Assembly (NCBI GenBank): GCA_015066295.1
Contig: SVOR01000010.1
Span: 1-50,855, forward strand
DNA from: Oscillospiraceae bacterium
GTDB taxonomy: Bacteria; Bacillota; Clostridia; Oscillospirales; Acutalibacteraceae
Direction: 5' to 3'
DNA: 50,855 bases
Made by a program: the position numbers and the translations under genes. How positions within the stretch are numbered: the stretch's first letter is position 1; each line of letters starts with the position of its first letter. Of the stretch, positions 1 through 7,106 are shown piece by piece. The notes beneath the pieces are model-generated. The model was not told the DNA's origin. It did not search any database and was given only the letters and a program-made list of their open reading frames with translations.

Positions 1-2
1 GA

Positions 3-90
3 ATAAATTTGCTACTATTTCGAAGATATGAAAACGCAGTAATACTTTGTGTCTTACAAGTTTTCATAGCAAGAAAAAGTGCAAATTTAT
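3..90. repeat. Nested inverted repeat, unknown function
   Basis: Two perfect inverted repeats are nested. The outer arms are ATAAATTTGC (3-12) and GCAAATTTAT (81-90). The inner arms are TATGAAAAC (27-35) and GTTTTCATA (60-68). As RNA this gives a long two-part stem with asymmetric internal loops. It lies downstream of the minus-strand symporter gene, or inside whatever precedes the window. No U-tract makes it an obvious terminator, and no known RNA family is recognised. The rest of positions 1-175 shows nothing else I can support. Confidence 0.45.
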
Positions 91-175
91 CTGAAAAACC
101 AATTAATCCCTAATCGCAACACCCGAACGCGTCTTTTTTCGCATCTGTGGGATAAGATTTATAAAACTGCTTTTA

Positions 176-1756
176 TTAGTCCTCGACTATCTCGCGAACC
201 ATTTCTTCAGCCTGTATTTCAGGGTCTGCGTTATACATAGGCTCTACGTCTTCTTTTTTCTTCACTCTTTTTAAATAATTGGTGGTTATTTTCAAAACAA
301 TCGGTGAAAGTGCAAGCACACCGATAAGGTTAGGAATCATCATAAGGCCGTTAAAGGTATCCGAAATATCCCAAGCGAGTGATGAGGTAAGAACGGCACC
401 GAAAATAACGGTGCAAACGTGGATTATACGGAAAATAACGGTTGTCTTGGCGCCGAACAGATACTCCCAAGCCTTTGAGCCGTAGTGTGACCAACCAAGC
501 ACGGTTGTAAAGGCAAATAAGAACATTGCAATAGCAATAAACTTCTCACCAATATTGCCCCAAGAGAATACCGAATTAAAGGCACCGCCAACGAGTGTTG
601 CATCGGTATAGCCTGCGGCAATTTCGCCCGTTACGGCATTGAATACACCGCCGTTAAGACCGCCTGCAGTAAGGATAACAAGTGCTGTCATGGTGCAAAC
701 TATCATTGTATCGGCAAACACTTCAAAAATACCCCACATACCCTGTTTTACAGGCTCTTTAATATTGGAGTTTGAGTGTACCATAACCGACGAACCGAGA
801 CCTGCCTCGTTTGAGAACACGCCACGCTTAAAGCCCTGTGTAACAACCTTGCCGATAACCGCACCGATACCGCCGCCAACAAAAGCTTCGGGCTTAAATG
901 CGTTAACGAAAATTGCCTTGAAAGCAGGTAATATATTTGCGTAGTTTATGCCGATAATTACAAGGCTTCCTGCTACAAAAAGAACAACCATAATGGGAAC
1001 TATTTTTTCGGCAACGTTGGCAATTCTCTTTAATCCGCCAAGGGTAATAAGTCCCGTGAGAAGCATAATAATGCCGCCGAGGATTATGTTATAAAGCGAA
1101 ACACCCGAGAACACCTCGATGCTCGAGAGAGCCGACACGTCAAATGCCTGTGCCACGTTGGTAACAATCTTGTTTACCTGACCCATACTGCCTATACCAA
1201 ATGATGCAAGCATTGTAAAAATACAGAAAAGCACAGCCAAAAACTTACCGAGCTTTTTAAAGCTTACGCTTGCGTTTTTGTCTTTATATTCATAAGAGCC
1301 AAGACCGTCAGCAAGATAGTACATAGCGCCGCCCGACCATTCGCCGTTTTCATTCTTGCGGCGGAAATAAATACCGAGTACGTTTTCTGCATAGTTGGTC
1401 ATCATACCGAAAAATGCAGCAACCCACATCCAGAACACAGCGCCTGCGCCACCTATACATATAGCGGCGGCAACACCTGCGATGTTACCGGTACCAACCG
1501 TTGCGGCAAGTGCGGTACAAAGAGCCTGGAAGGGTGAAATTGAACCCTTTTCCTTGCTGTGCTTGATAACGTCCTTATTAAAAAGACTGCCAAGCGTCTG
1601 CTTGAACCACATACCTACGTGTGAAATCTGGAAGAACTTTGTAAGTACGGTAATAATTATACCTGTACCTATAAGTAAAAGCAGACCGAAAGCGCCCCAA
1701 ACAACGCCGTTTATTTCGCCGTTTACGCTTTCAATGGTTTGTAAAATTTTGTCCAT
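176..1756 (-). CDS. Sodium:alanine/glycine symporter (AGCS family)
   Basis: A membrane carrier of 526 residues that imports alanine or glycine together with Na+. The AGCS signature GTGNIAGVA is at about residues 88-96, hydrophobic segments run through the whole length, and the size is normal for the family. The chosen ATG at 1756 has AGGGGG just upstream. The frame stays open 27 codons further, but that stretch crosses the terminator of the upstream riboswitch, so it is leader. The gene is alone on its strand and is preceded by a tandem glycine riboswitch, which supports glycine as ligand and probable substrate. Substrate choice between glycine and alanine is inference. Confidence 0.93.
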   Translation of the reverse strand: MDKILQTIESVNGEINGVVWGAFGLLLLIGTGIIITVLTKFFQISHVGMWFKQTLGSLFNKDVIKHSKEKGSISPFQALCTALAATVGTGNIAGVAAAICIGGAGAVFWMWVAAFFGMMTNYAENVLGIYFRRKNENGEWSGGAMYYLADGLGSYEYKDKNASVSFKKLGKFLAVLFCIFTMLASFGIGSMGQVNKIVTNVAQAFDVSALSSIEVFSGVSLYNIILGGIIMLLTGLITLGGLKRIANVAEKIVPIMVVLFVAGSLVIIGINYANILPAFKAIFVNAFKPEAFVGGGIGAVIGKVVTQGFKRGVFSNEAGLGSSVMVHSNSNIKEPVKQGMWGIFEVFADTMIVCTMTALVILTAGGLNGGVFNAVTGEIAAGYTDATLVGGAFNSVFSWGNIGEKFIAIAMFLFAFTTVLGWSHYGSKAWEYLFGAKTTVIFRIIHVCTVIFGAVLTSSLAWDISDTFNGLMMIPNLIGVLALSPIVLKITTNYLKRVKKKEDVEPMYNADPEIQAEEMVREIVED

Positions 1757-1790
1757 TAAAATGAACCCCCTAAAAAATAATAAATAAAAT

Positions 1791-1819
1791 AAAAAAACCA
1801 CTAACCAAAAGGATAGCGG
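1791..1819 (-). terminator. Terminator of the glycine riboswitch expression platform
   Basis: On the minus strand, CCGCTATCC, a TTTT loop and GGTTAGTGG form a stem with one mismatch and one G-U pair (1798-1819), followed by seven T residues (1791-1797). It lies between the second glycine aptamer and the ribosome binding site of the symporter gene, so it probably decides read-through. Confidence 0.7.
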
Positions 1820-1858
1820 CAAAACATAGAAAAGCAAAGAATACCTTTACTTTTTTGT

Positions 1859-2020
1859 GCACTGTCCTTTTACCTGAGAGATTCGGGTTTCCCCTTGCAC
1901 CTTCGGTACCCGCAAAAGCGGGCTTCTCCAGAGCTACCAAACATTTCTGTCCTCATCCCGTTTGGGACACCTGAGAGCGTTACTCCTTCGGCAGATTTAA
2001 AATCATTTTCCAAAAATGTC
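1859..2020 (-). promoter_or_regulatory. Tandem glycine riboswitch (gcvT type)
   Basis: Minus-strand leader with two glycine aptamer cores. Aptamer 1 shows GCCGAAGGAGTAA, CTCTCAGG and GAGGACAG, closed by ACATTT/AAATGT. A linker containing CTCTGGAGA leads to aptamer 2, which shows ACCGAAGGTGCAA, then CTCTCAGGTAAAAGGACAG (1862-1880). These are conserved blocks of the gcvT riboswitch. The third helix of aptamer 1 is short. The riboswitch lies between a sigma-A-type promoter and an intrinsic terminator ahead of an AGCS symporter, a known kind of glycine riboswitch target. Confidence 0.9.
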
Positions 2021-2043
2021 GTTTTTTTATTAAATTTTATAAT

Positions 2044-2072
2044 ATACTAACACCTTTAGTCCCCTTTGTCAA
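2044..2072 (-). promoter_or_regulatory. Promoter of the riboswitch-symporter transcript
   Basis: On the minus strand, TTGACA (2067-2072) and TAGTAT (2044-2049) are separated by 17 bp, directly upstream of the riboswitch. Confidence 0.65.
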
Positions 2073-2157
2073 CAAAAATACGGCCAAATTTATGTGTTTT
2101 TTGTTGTAAAAAGTCTTTTTCTGTGATAAAATTTTAAATTAAGAGGGGTGTTTTAAA

Positions 2158-3453
2158 ATGAAAACTTATTCCGTAATCATAATTGGTGCGGGCCGTCGAG
2201 GCAGCACCTACGCAAACGAAATGTTTAAATTAAGCGAAAAATTTAAGGTTGTCGGCGTTGCCGACCCCATTAAAGAGCGTCGCGATTTGGTGCAAAAGAA
2301 ATTCGGTTTTGGCGATGAAATGTGCTTTAACTCTTGGGAGGATATTTTGGCAAAACCAAAAATGGCCGACATTGCAGTTATTGCCACCATGGACGATATG
2401 CACTACGAGCCGGCACTAAAAGCAATTGAGCTTGGCTACAATTTGTTACTGGAAAAACCACTTGCCCAAACGGCAAAGGAATGCGCCGATATATCCCTCG
2501 CCGCCGAGAAAAAAGGCGTCAAGGTTCTTGTTTGCCACGTGCTTCGTTATTCCCCCTTCTTTAAGCGGGTTAAAAAGCTTATTATGGACGGCACCGTCGG
2601 TGAAATTATGTCGGTTATACACGTTGAGGCGGTTGGTAATCTTCACCAAAGTCACAGCTTTATAAGAGGAAATTGGCACAGCGAAGCTGCGACGACCCCC
2701 ATGCTTTTGGCAAAATGCTGTCACGATATTGACATTTTACAATGGCTTCTTGATAAGCCTTGCAAAAACGTGCAATCCTTTGGCAGTCTTACACATTTCC
2801 GCAGTGAAAATGCGCCCGAAGGCGCCCCTGTACGCTGTATTGACGGAGGCTGTCCGATAGAAAGCACTTGTCCTTATAACTGCCGTAAATTATATTACGA
2901 AAGCAATAATCTTTGGTTTAGAGATGCCTGCACTCGCGGCATTGCAAAGGGCGATATTCCCACCGACGATGAGGTTATGGAAGCCCTTAAGACCACCGAT
3001 TACGGCCTTTGTGTTTACCATGCCAACAACGACGTTGTTGACCACCAAACCGTTAATATGGAATTTGAGGGTGGCACTACCGTTACCCTTTCAATGAACG
3101 CCTTTAACGAGGGTGGCCGTTATATTCGTATATTCGGCACAAAGGGTGAGCTGTTTGCCTATATGAAGGGTGACAGAATCACGGTGCACAACTTCGAAAG
3201 CGGCAAAACAACCGATATTCCCATTTTAGCAATCGACGAAAGCATCGAAAGTGGCCACGGTGGCGGCGACAGCGGTTTAATTGCCGAGCTTTATGACTAT
3301 TTTGACGGCTCTTATAATGGAATTTGCGCCGCCGACATAAATATTTCGGTTAAAAACCATTTAATAGGTTTTGCCGCCGAAAAATCACGCCATAATAAAA
3401 CGGTTGAAAATATTGATAACTTCTTTAATGAATATGGCATAAAAAATGATTAA
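2158..3453 (+). CDS. Gfo/Idh/MocA-family oxidoreductase
   Basis: A 431-residue NAD(P)-dependent sugar or cyclitol dehydrogenase-like protein. The N-terminal Rossmann motif GAGRRGSTYA is at residues 10-19, and an EKPLAQT segment (about residue 98) carries the conserved EKP of the family. A Cys-rich stretch (CIDGGCPIESTCPYNC, around residue 227) sits in the C-terminal domain; similar CPY motifs occur in some subfamilies and may bind metal or form disulfides. The ATG follows AGAGGGG. A weak promoter may lie at 2101-2130 (TTGTTG, 18 bp, GATAAA). It is a single-gene transcript ending at a strong terminator. The substrate cannot be told from sequence. Confidence 0.9.
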   Translation: MKTYSVIIIGAGRRGSTYANEMFKLSEKFKVVGVADPIKERRDLVQKKFGFGDEMCFNSWEDILAKPKMADIAVIATMDDMHYEPALKAIELGYNLLLEKPLAQTAKECADISLAAEKKGVKVLVCHVLRYSPFFKRVKKLIMDGTVGEIMSVIHVEAVGNLHQSHSFIRGNWHSEAATTPMLLAKCCHDIDILQWLLDKPCKNVQSFGSLTHFRSENAPEGAPVRCIDGGCPIESTCPYNCRKLYYESNNLWFRDACTRGIAKGDIPTDDEVMEALKTTDYGLCVYHANNDVVDHQTVNMEFEGGTTVTLSMNAFNEGGRYIRIFGTKGELFAYMKGDRITVHNFESGKTTDIPILAIDESIESGHGGGDSGLIAELYDYFDGSYNGICAADINISVKNHLIGFAAEKSRHNKTVENIDNFFNEYGIKND

Positions 3454-3460
3454 AAAAACA

Positions 3461-3495
3461 CCCCTTAGGTTAATTGACCTAAGGGGTTGGTTTTT
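3461..3495 (+). terminator. Intrinsic terminator after the oxidoreductase
   Basis: CCCCTTAGGT (3461-3470) and ACCTAAGGGG (3477-3486) form a perfect 10-bp stem with a 6-nt loop. A T-rich tail follows and an A-run precedes it, so it may work in both directions. Confidence 0.9.
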
Positions 3496-3729
3496 GCTGA
3501 AGAAGGTACTCTGCGTTCAGCATTTTTTCGAACACCTGCGGGTGTTACCGAAAAAATCACTGTACTCGAGACTTTGGCAGACAAAATCGCCTGTCGCGGC
3601 GACACTCTTGCGGTGTCCAAAAGTTGTTTACGGCTTGGAGCGCCTACAACTTTTGACCGTGGCGCTTCCTTACGCTCGCTGCATCGTCCACCGGACGCGC
3701 TCGCGACGTCACTGCGTCGCCGAACTCCC
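3496..3729. repeat. 234-bp repeat, copy A
   Basis: Nearly identical to copy B at 3903-4136 and exactly the same length. It starts GCTGAAGAAGG and ends GAACTCCC; both ends match the T-arm/acceptor region of the neighbouring tRNA-Arg read on this strand. It contains a hairpin bounded by TTTTTTCG and CGAAAAAA whose inner stem differs between copies but still pairs, and a CAAAAGTTGT/ACAACTTTTG stem. Open frames cross it but look non-coding (low complexity, open in more than one frame, no binding site). Function unknown. Confidence 0.85.
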
Positions 3730-3755
3730 AAGGGAGTTCGCATCCTGCTTATAAC

Positions 3756-3796
3756 GAAAAAATAACCTGAAGCAACAAAGGTTACTTCAGGTTATT
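3756..3796 (-). terminator. Terminator of the tRNA-Arg gene
   Basis: AATAACCTGAAG (3761-3772) and CTTCAGGTTATT (3785-3796) form a perfect 12-bp stem. On the minus strand it starts immediately after the tRNA CCA end and is followed by a T-run. Confidence 0.88.
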
Positions 3797-3873
3797 TGGC
3801 GCGCTGAAGAAGATTCGAACTCCCGACCTTCTGGTCCGTAGCCAGACGCTCTATCCAGCTGAGCTATCAGCGC
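3797..3873 (-). tRNA. tRNA-Arg (anticodon ACG)
   Basis: A 77-nt tRNA. The acceptor strands GCGCTGA/TCAGCGC pair perfectly, the D stem is GCTC/GAGC, and the anticodon stem TCTGG/CCAGA encloses loop CTACGGA, giving anticodon ACG. The T stem GGGAG/CTTCT has two G-U pairs around TTCGAAT. Discriminator G and CCA are encoded. ACG is deaminated to ICG in bacteria, which is the job of TadA, encoded at 15314. It lies between the two copies of a 234-bp repeat. Confidence 0.95.
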
Positions 3874-3902
3874 ATTTATTTAGTTTTTTCGTTTCTTCAG
3901 CG

Positions 3903-4136
3903 GCTGAAGAAGGTACTCTGTGCTCGTTATTTTTTCGACCGCTCCGAGCGGTGCCCGAAAAAATCAACGTGCTCGAGACTTTGGCAGACAAAATCGCCTA
4001 TCGCGGCGACACTCTTGCGGTGCCCAAAAGTTGTTTACGGCTTGGAGCGCCTACAACTTTTGACCGTGGCGCTTCCTTACGCTCGCTGTATCGTCCACCG
4101 GACGCGCTCGCGACGTCACTGCGTCGCCGAACTCCC
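3903..4136. repeat. 234-bp repeat, copy B, splitting a tRNA-Arg remnant
   Basis: Second copy of the repeat at 3496-3729. Its left end is part of a 9-bp palindrome with the preceding bases (TTCTTCAGC 3893-3901, GCTGAAGAA 3903-3911). Its right end GAACTCCC runs straight into the body of a degenerate tRNA-Arg. The internal hairpin is rebuilt with different bases (ACCGCT/AGCGGT here, AACACC/GGTGTT in copy A), so pairing is kept while sequence is not. Confidence 0.85.
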
Positions 4137-4185
4137 GACTCAACTGGCCGTAGCCAGACGCTCTATCCAGCTGAGCTATCAGCGC
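4129..4185 (-). pseudogene. Truncated tRNA-Arg
   Basis: Matches the 5' two-thirds of the intact tRNA-Arg at 3797-3873: acceptor 5' strand, D arm, and an anticodon region with the same CTACGG. It has lost one loop base, carries a changed variable region, and stops at the T arm (GGGAGTTC). After that the 234-bp repeat takes over, so the 3' acceptor strand and CCA are missing at the proper distance. It cannot fold as a normal tRNA and is probably non-functional. Confidence 0.75.
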
Positions 4186-4286
4186 AAAATTGCAAGCACT
4201 TATTAAATAGCGCTAAAATATAATAACACAACAAATTTAAAAATGCAATAGGAAAAATTTATTTTTTTATTTTTATTTACAAACTG

Positions 4287-4315
4287 TTGCATAAACCTAA
4301 ATAAAGGTTTATAAT
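4287..4315 (+). promoter_or_regulatory. Promoter of the DUF3048 gene
   Basis: TTGCAT (4287-4292), a 17-bp spacer and TATAAT (4310-4315) lie 30 bp before the start codon. Confidence 0.7.
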
Positions 4316-4344
4316 TACTTTATAAAATTTTTGGAGGAATTTGT

Positions 4345-5385
4345 ATGCTAAAAAAAGTTTTTGCCATTGTTTTGGTGGCCGTTTTAGTTTTCTCATTTGC
4401 AGGTTGTACACCGAAAAAGACTGAAAAACCAAAAAAAGACGACGTTTCATCGGTTGTTTCGGTTGAAAACCCCTACATAATCAACCCTCTTACGGGTGTT
4501 GAAAATTTACCTAAAGAAAAGTCTAATCTTCGCCCCGTTGCAATAATGATTGATAATGACTCTAACGCTCAAAAATATGCTCAGTCGGGTATCAGCACCG
4601 CCGACATCGTTTACGAAACCGAGACCGAGGGCGGCATTACTCGTCTTATGGCAGTTTTTCAAGATATAGAATCGGCACCGCAGCTCGGTGACATTCGTTC
4701 GGCAAGATACGTTTACGTTGACCTTGCTATGGGACACAACGCAATCTACGTGCATCACGGTAAGGACCCCGACTTCTGTAAGCCCCATCTCGCCGACCTT
4801 GATAACTTTGAAATCGGCGAATCAACAGGTGCTTGGCGTCATACCTATGGCGATGTTTTCGGTTGGCAAACACTCTTTTCATCGGGTGAAAAGATAAAGG
4901 CAAACCTTGAAAAGAAAAAATGGAAAATGACACAGGATAAAAACGACCCGTGGCAAACCTTCGCAAAGGCTGACGAAAATATCACCCTTGCAGACGGTGC
5001 CGCAAACAAGCTTACCGCCGCATTTAACTCAAGCTACAAGACATATTTCACCTATGATGCCGAGCTTGGTAAATACATAAAAACAAGCAATAAATGTGAA
5101 AACAAGGACCGCAACAGCGGTGCTAAATACGTATTTGAAAACGTATTTATTCTGCAAACAAAAATGAGCTATTACGGCAACCAAAGATACCGTCGTGACA
5201 TTGATTTATCAGAGGGTGTCGGCTATTATGCAGTTAACGGAACCTATGAGAAAATTAACTGGAAAAAGGGTAAGGATTCCGACCCCATCGTATTTACAAA
5301 GATGGACGGCACCCCCCTTACGGTGAGCGCAGGTAACACTTGGGTTTGCTTTATAAAGAAGGAAGCCGCAATTACAATTGAATAG
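4345..5385 (+). CDS. DUF3048 (YerB-like) lipoprotein
   Basis: A 346-residue secreted lipoprotein. It starts with a Lys-containing signal segment and a lipobox ending at Cys21 (SFAGC), then a Lys-rich linker. The DUF3048 body follows from NPLTG (about residue 49), with the family blocks RPVAIMIDN, GGITRLMAVFQ and IRSARYVYVDLA. Family function is not established; B. subtilis YerB is the named relative. The start is fixed by TGGAGG 8 nt upstream. It has its own promoter and terminator, so it is monocistronic. It lies just upstream of the dnaA region. Confidence 0.9.
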   Translation: MLKKVFAIVLVAVLVFSFAGCTPKKTEKPKKDDVSSVVSVENPYIINPLTGVENLPKEKSNLRPVAIMIDNDSNAQKYAQSGISTADIVYETETEGGITRLMAVFQDIESAPQLGDIRSARYVYVDLAMGHNAIYVHHGKDPDFCKPHLADLDNFEIGESTGAWRHTYGDVFGWQTLFSSGEKIKANLEKKKWKMTQDKNDPWQTFAKADENITLADGAANKLTAAFNSSYKTYFTYDAELGKYIKTSNKCENKDRNSGAKYVFENVFILQTKMSYYGNQRYRRDIDLSEGVGYYAVNGTYEKINWKKGKDSDPIVFTKMDGTPLTVSAGNTWVCFIKKEAAITIE

Positions 5386-5402
5386 TTAAAAGCCTTATTT
5401 TT

Positions 5403-5436
5403 AGCCCACTCTTTTTTTGAGAGTGGGCTTTTATAT
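5403..5436 (+). terminator. Intrinsic terminator
   Basis: AGCCCACTCT (5403-5412) pairs with AGAGTGGGCT (5420-5429), followed by TTTAT. Confidence 0.88.
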
Positions 5437-5465
5437 ATTATATAATAATAAATAATAAAATTATA

Positions 5466-5494
5466 TTGAAAATTTCATTTATTTATGTTATACT
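5466..5494 (+). promoter_or_regulatory. Promoter of dnaA
   Basis: TTGAAA (5466-5471), a 17-bp spacer and TATACT (5489-5494) lie about 90 bp before the dnaA start. The intervening leader is AT-rich. Confidence 0.6.
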
Positions 5495-5580
5495 TACCTT
5501 GTATGAGTATCTACACTAATAATATATAAAAATCTTTTGTGGGTTAAATTTTAAAAAAATTTAGGGTAAGGAGAAAAAAT

Positions 5581-6882
5581 ATGAACATTGAGTCCCTTTC
5601 AGATATTTGGGAAGCGGTTTGTACGGAATGTAAAAAAAGCATAACCGAAATAGCCTTTAACGTATGGCTTAAGGACCTCACTCCTGTTTCTATGAGTGAC
5701 GGAAAACTATCGCTCACAATTTATTCTGCCTATAAAAAACAGATTGTTGAAAGTAATTATCTTTCCCTTTTAAAGGATAGCCTTAAACAAATTATGGGCA
5801 TTGATATGGAAATAAGCATTTCTCTTGGACATGCTAACCCGTCAGCCGAAACCGCGGCGCTTAATAACGACGAAAAATATACCTTTGAAAACTTTGTTGT
5901 TGGACAAACAAACCGTTTTGCCCACGCAGCTTCACAGGCCGTTATAAATAACCCCGGTTTTGAATATAATCCATTTGTTATTTACGGTCCGTCGGGTGTT
6001 GGTAAAACCCACCTTTTATATGCCATTAAAAACGAGCTTATAAAAAAGCATCCGGGCATTAAAATTGAGTGTATTCGCGGCGAAACCTTTATGAATCAAT
6101 TTATTCAGGCTTTAAACGATGGTCGTGATGCCGTTAATGCCTTTCAAAATAAATACCGCAGTGTTGACGTGCTTTTAATTGACGACCTTCACATTATTGC
6201 GGGACGTGAACAAACACAGGAAGAATTTTTCAATACCTTTAACGTGCTTCACGATAACAATAAACAAATTATTGTTACTCTTGACCGTCCTCCAAAGGCA
6301 ATATCTACACTTGAGGACCGTATTCGCTCCCGTTTGGAAAGTGACCTTATGGCCGACATTACACCTGCCGACTTTGAAACAAGGGTTGGTATTACAAATA
6401 AAAAGGCGGAACAATTTGGTATTACCTTAAGCGAAGAAATTGTATATGAAATTGCAAAGAAAATAATTGCAAACACACGCCAAATTGAAGGTGTTGTTAA
6501 AAAGCTTAAGCTTTATATTCAAATTGAAAATAAAAATCCAACAATACCTGTTCTTAAAAATTACATTCGCGAGGTTATAAACGATTTTCAACCTGAGCCT
6601 ATTAAGATTGAGCAGATTATTGAAGAGGTTGCAAGAACCTACCAGGTAAGCGAAAGCGAAATTTTATCCTCAAGAAAAACAGCACAATTAGTTCTTGCGC
6701 GTCAAATTTCTATGTACATAGCAAGAGAAACAACCGATTTGTCATATCAGGCAATTGGCGAGAGCTTTGGCAGAGACCATACAACTGCTCTTTACAGTGT
6801 ACGTAAGATGGAGGCCTTTTTAAAGGAAAGACCCCACGAAAAGGAAATTGTTGACGATATTATAAGAAACCTAAAATCGTAA
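5581..6882 (+). CDS. dnaA: Chromosomal replication initiator DnaA
   Basis: The AAA+ initiator that binds DnaA boxes and opens oriC (433 residues, usual length). Domain I lies at the N-terminus; the AAA+ core has Walker A GPSGVGKT at 136-143 and Walker B LLIDDLH near 200. The C-terminal DNA-binding helix-turn-helix ends with the signature region YQAIGESFGRDHTTALYSV. The ATG has AAGGAG upstream. It is followed by an oriC-like spacer and dnaN, the conserved Firmicutes arrangement. Confidence 0.98.
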   Translation: MNIESLSDIWEAVCTECKKSITEIAFNVWLKDLTPVSMSDGKLSLTIYSAYKKQIVESNYLSLLKDSLKQIMGIDMEISISLGHANPSAETAALNNDEKYTFENFVVGQTNRFAHAASQAVINNPGFEYNPFVIYGPSGVGKTHLLYAIKNELIKKHPGIKIECIRGETFMNQFIQALNDGRDAVNAFQNKYRSVDVLLIDDLHIIAGREQTQEEFFNTFNVLHDNNKQIIVTLDRPPKAISTLEDRIRSRLESDLMADITPADFETRVGITNKKAEQFGITLSEEIVYEIAKKIIANTRQIEGVVKKLKLYIQIENKNPTIPVLKNYIREVINDFQPEPIKIEQIIEEVARTYQVSESEILSSRKTAQLVLARQISMYIARETTDLSYQAIGESFGRDHTTALYSVRKMEAFLKERPHEKEIVDDIIRNLKS

Positions 6883-7080
6883 ATTTATTAACTTATTTAT
6901 TAACTATCCACTAACAATTTATCAACAGGTATGTTAATAAGTATTTTTTAGAAAATTTATTAACTTTTTATTAAGAATTTTTTTAAGTGTCAATTTTCTT
7001 TATTTAAAAGAAAAAAACAACTTTTTAACCGTTTTAACCGACTCTACTACTACTGCTGTTAATACATTTATTTTTAGAGA
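6883..7080. other. oriC-like dnaA-dnaN spacer: DnaA boxes and DnaA-trio
   Basis: An AT-rich spacer with a cluster of DnaA-box-like 9-mers. TTATCAACA (6919-6927) differs from TTATCCACA at one base. TTATTAACT occurs at 6885, 6897 and 6957, and reverse-strand TTATTAACA at 6932-6940. A reverse-strand GTATTAACA (7057-7065) is followed directly on that strand by CAGCAGTAGTAGTAG (7044-7058), which resembles the DnaA-trio that loads DnaA onto a single strand. Position between dnaA and dnaN fits a Firmicutes origin; no unwinding assay can be inferred. Confidence 0.65.
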
Positions 7081-7106
7081 GAAAATTTTGAAAAAGGGGT
7101 ATTTTT

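Noticed and set aside
176..1837. Longer 553-residue version of the symporter
   Set aside because: The extra N-terminal codons include the riboswitch terminator, and the ribosome binding site lies before the ATG at 1756.
3487..3765. Open reading frames crossing the 234-bp repeats (also 3951-4223)
   Set aside because: Several frames are open at once, the products are Arg/Ser/Pro-rich low-complexity, there is no ribosome binding site, and the region is better explained as a structured repeat around tRNA genes.
4129..4185. Group I intron in tRNA-Arg
   Set aside because: The interruption is in the T arm, not the anticodon loop, is only about 230 nt, occurs also as a separate copy, and no intron core motifs were seen.
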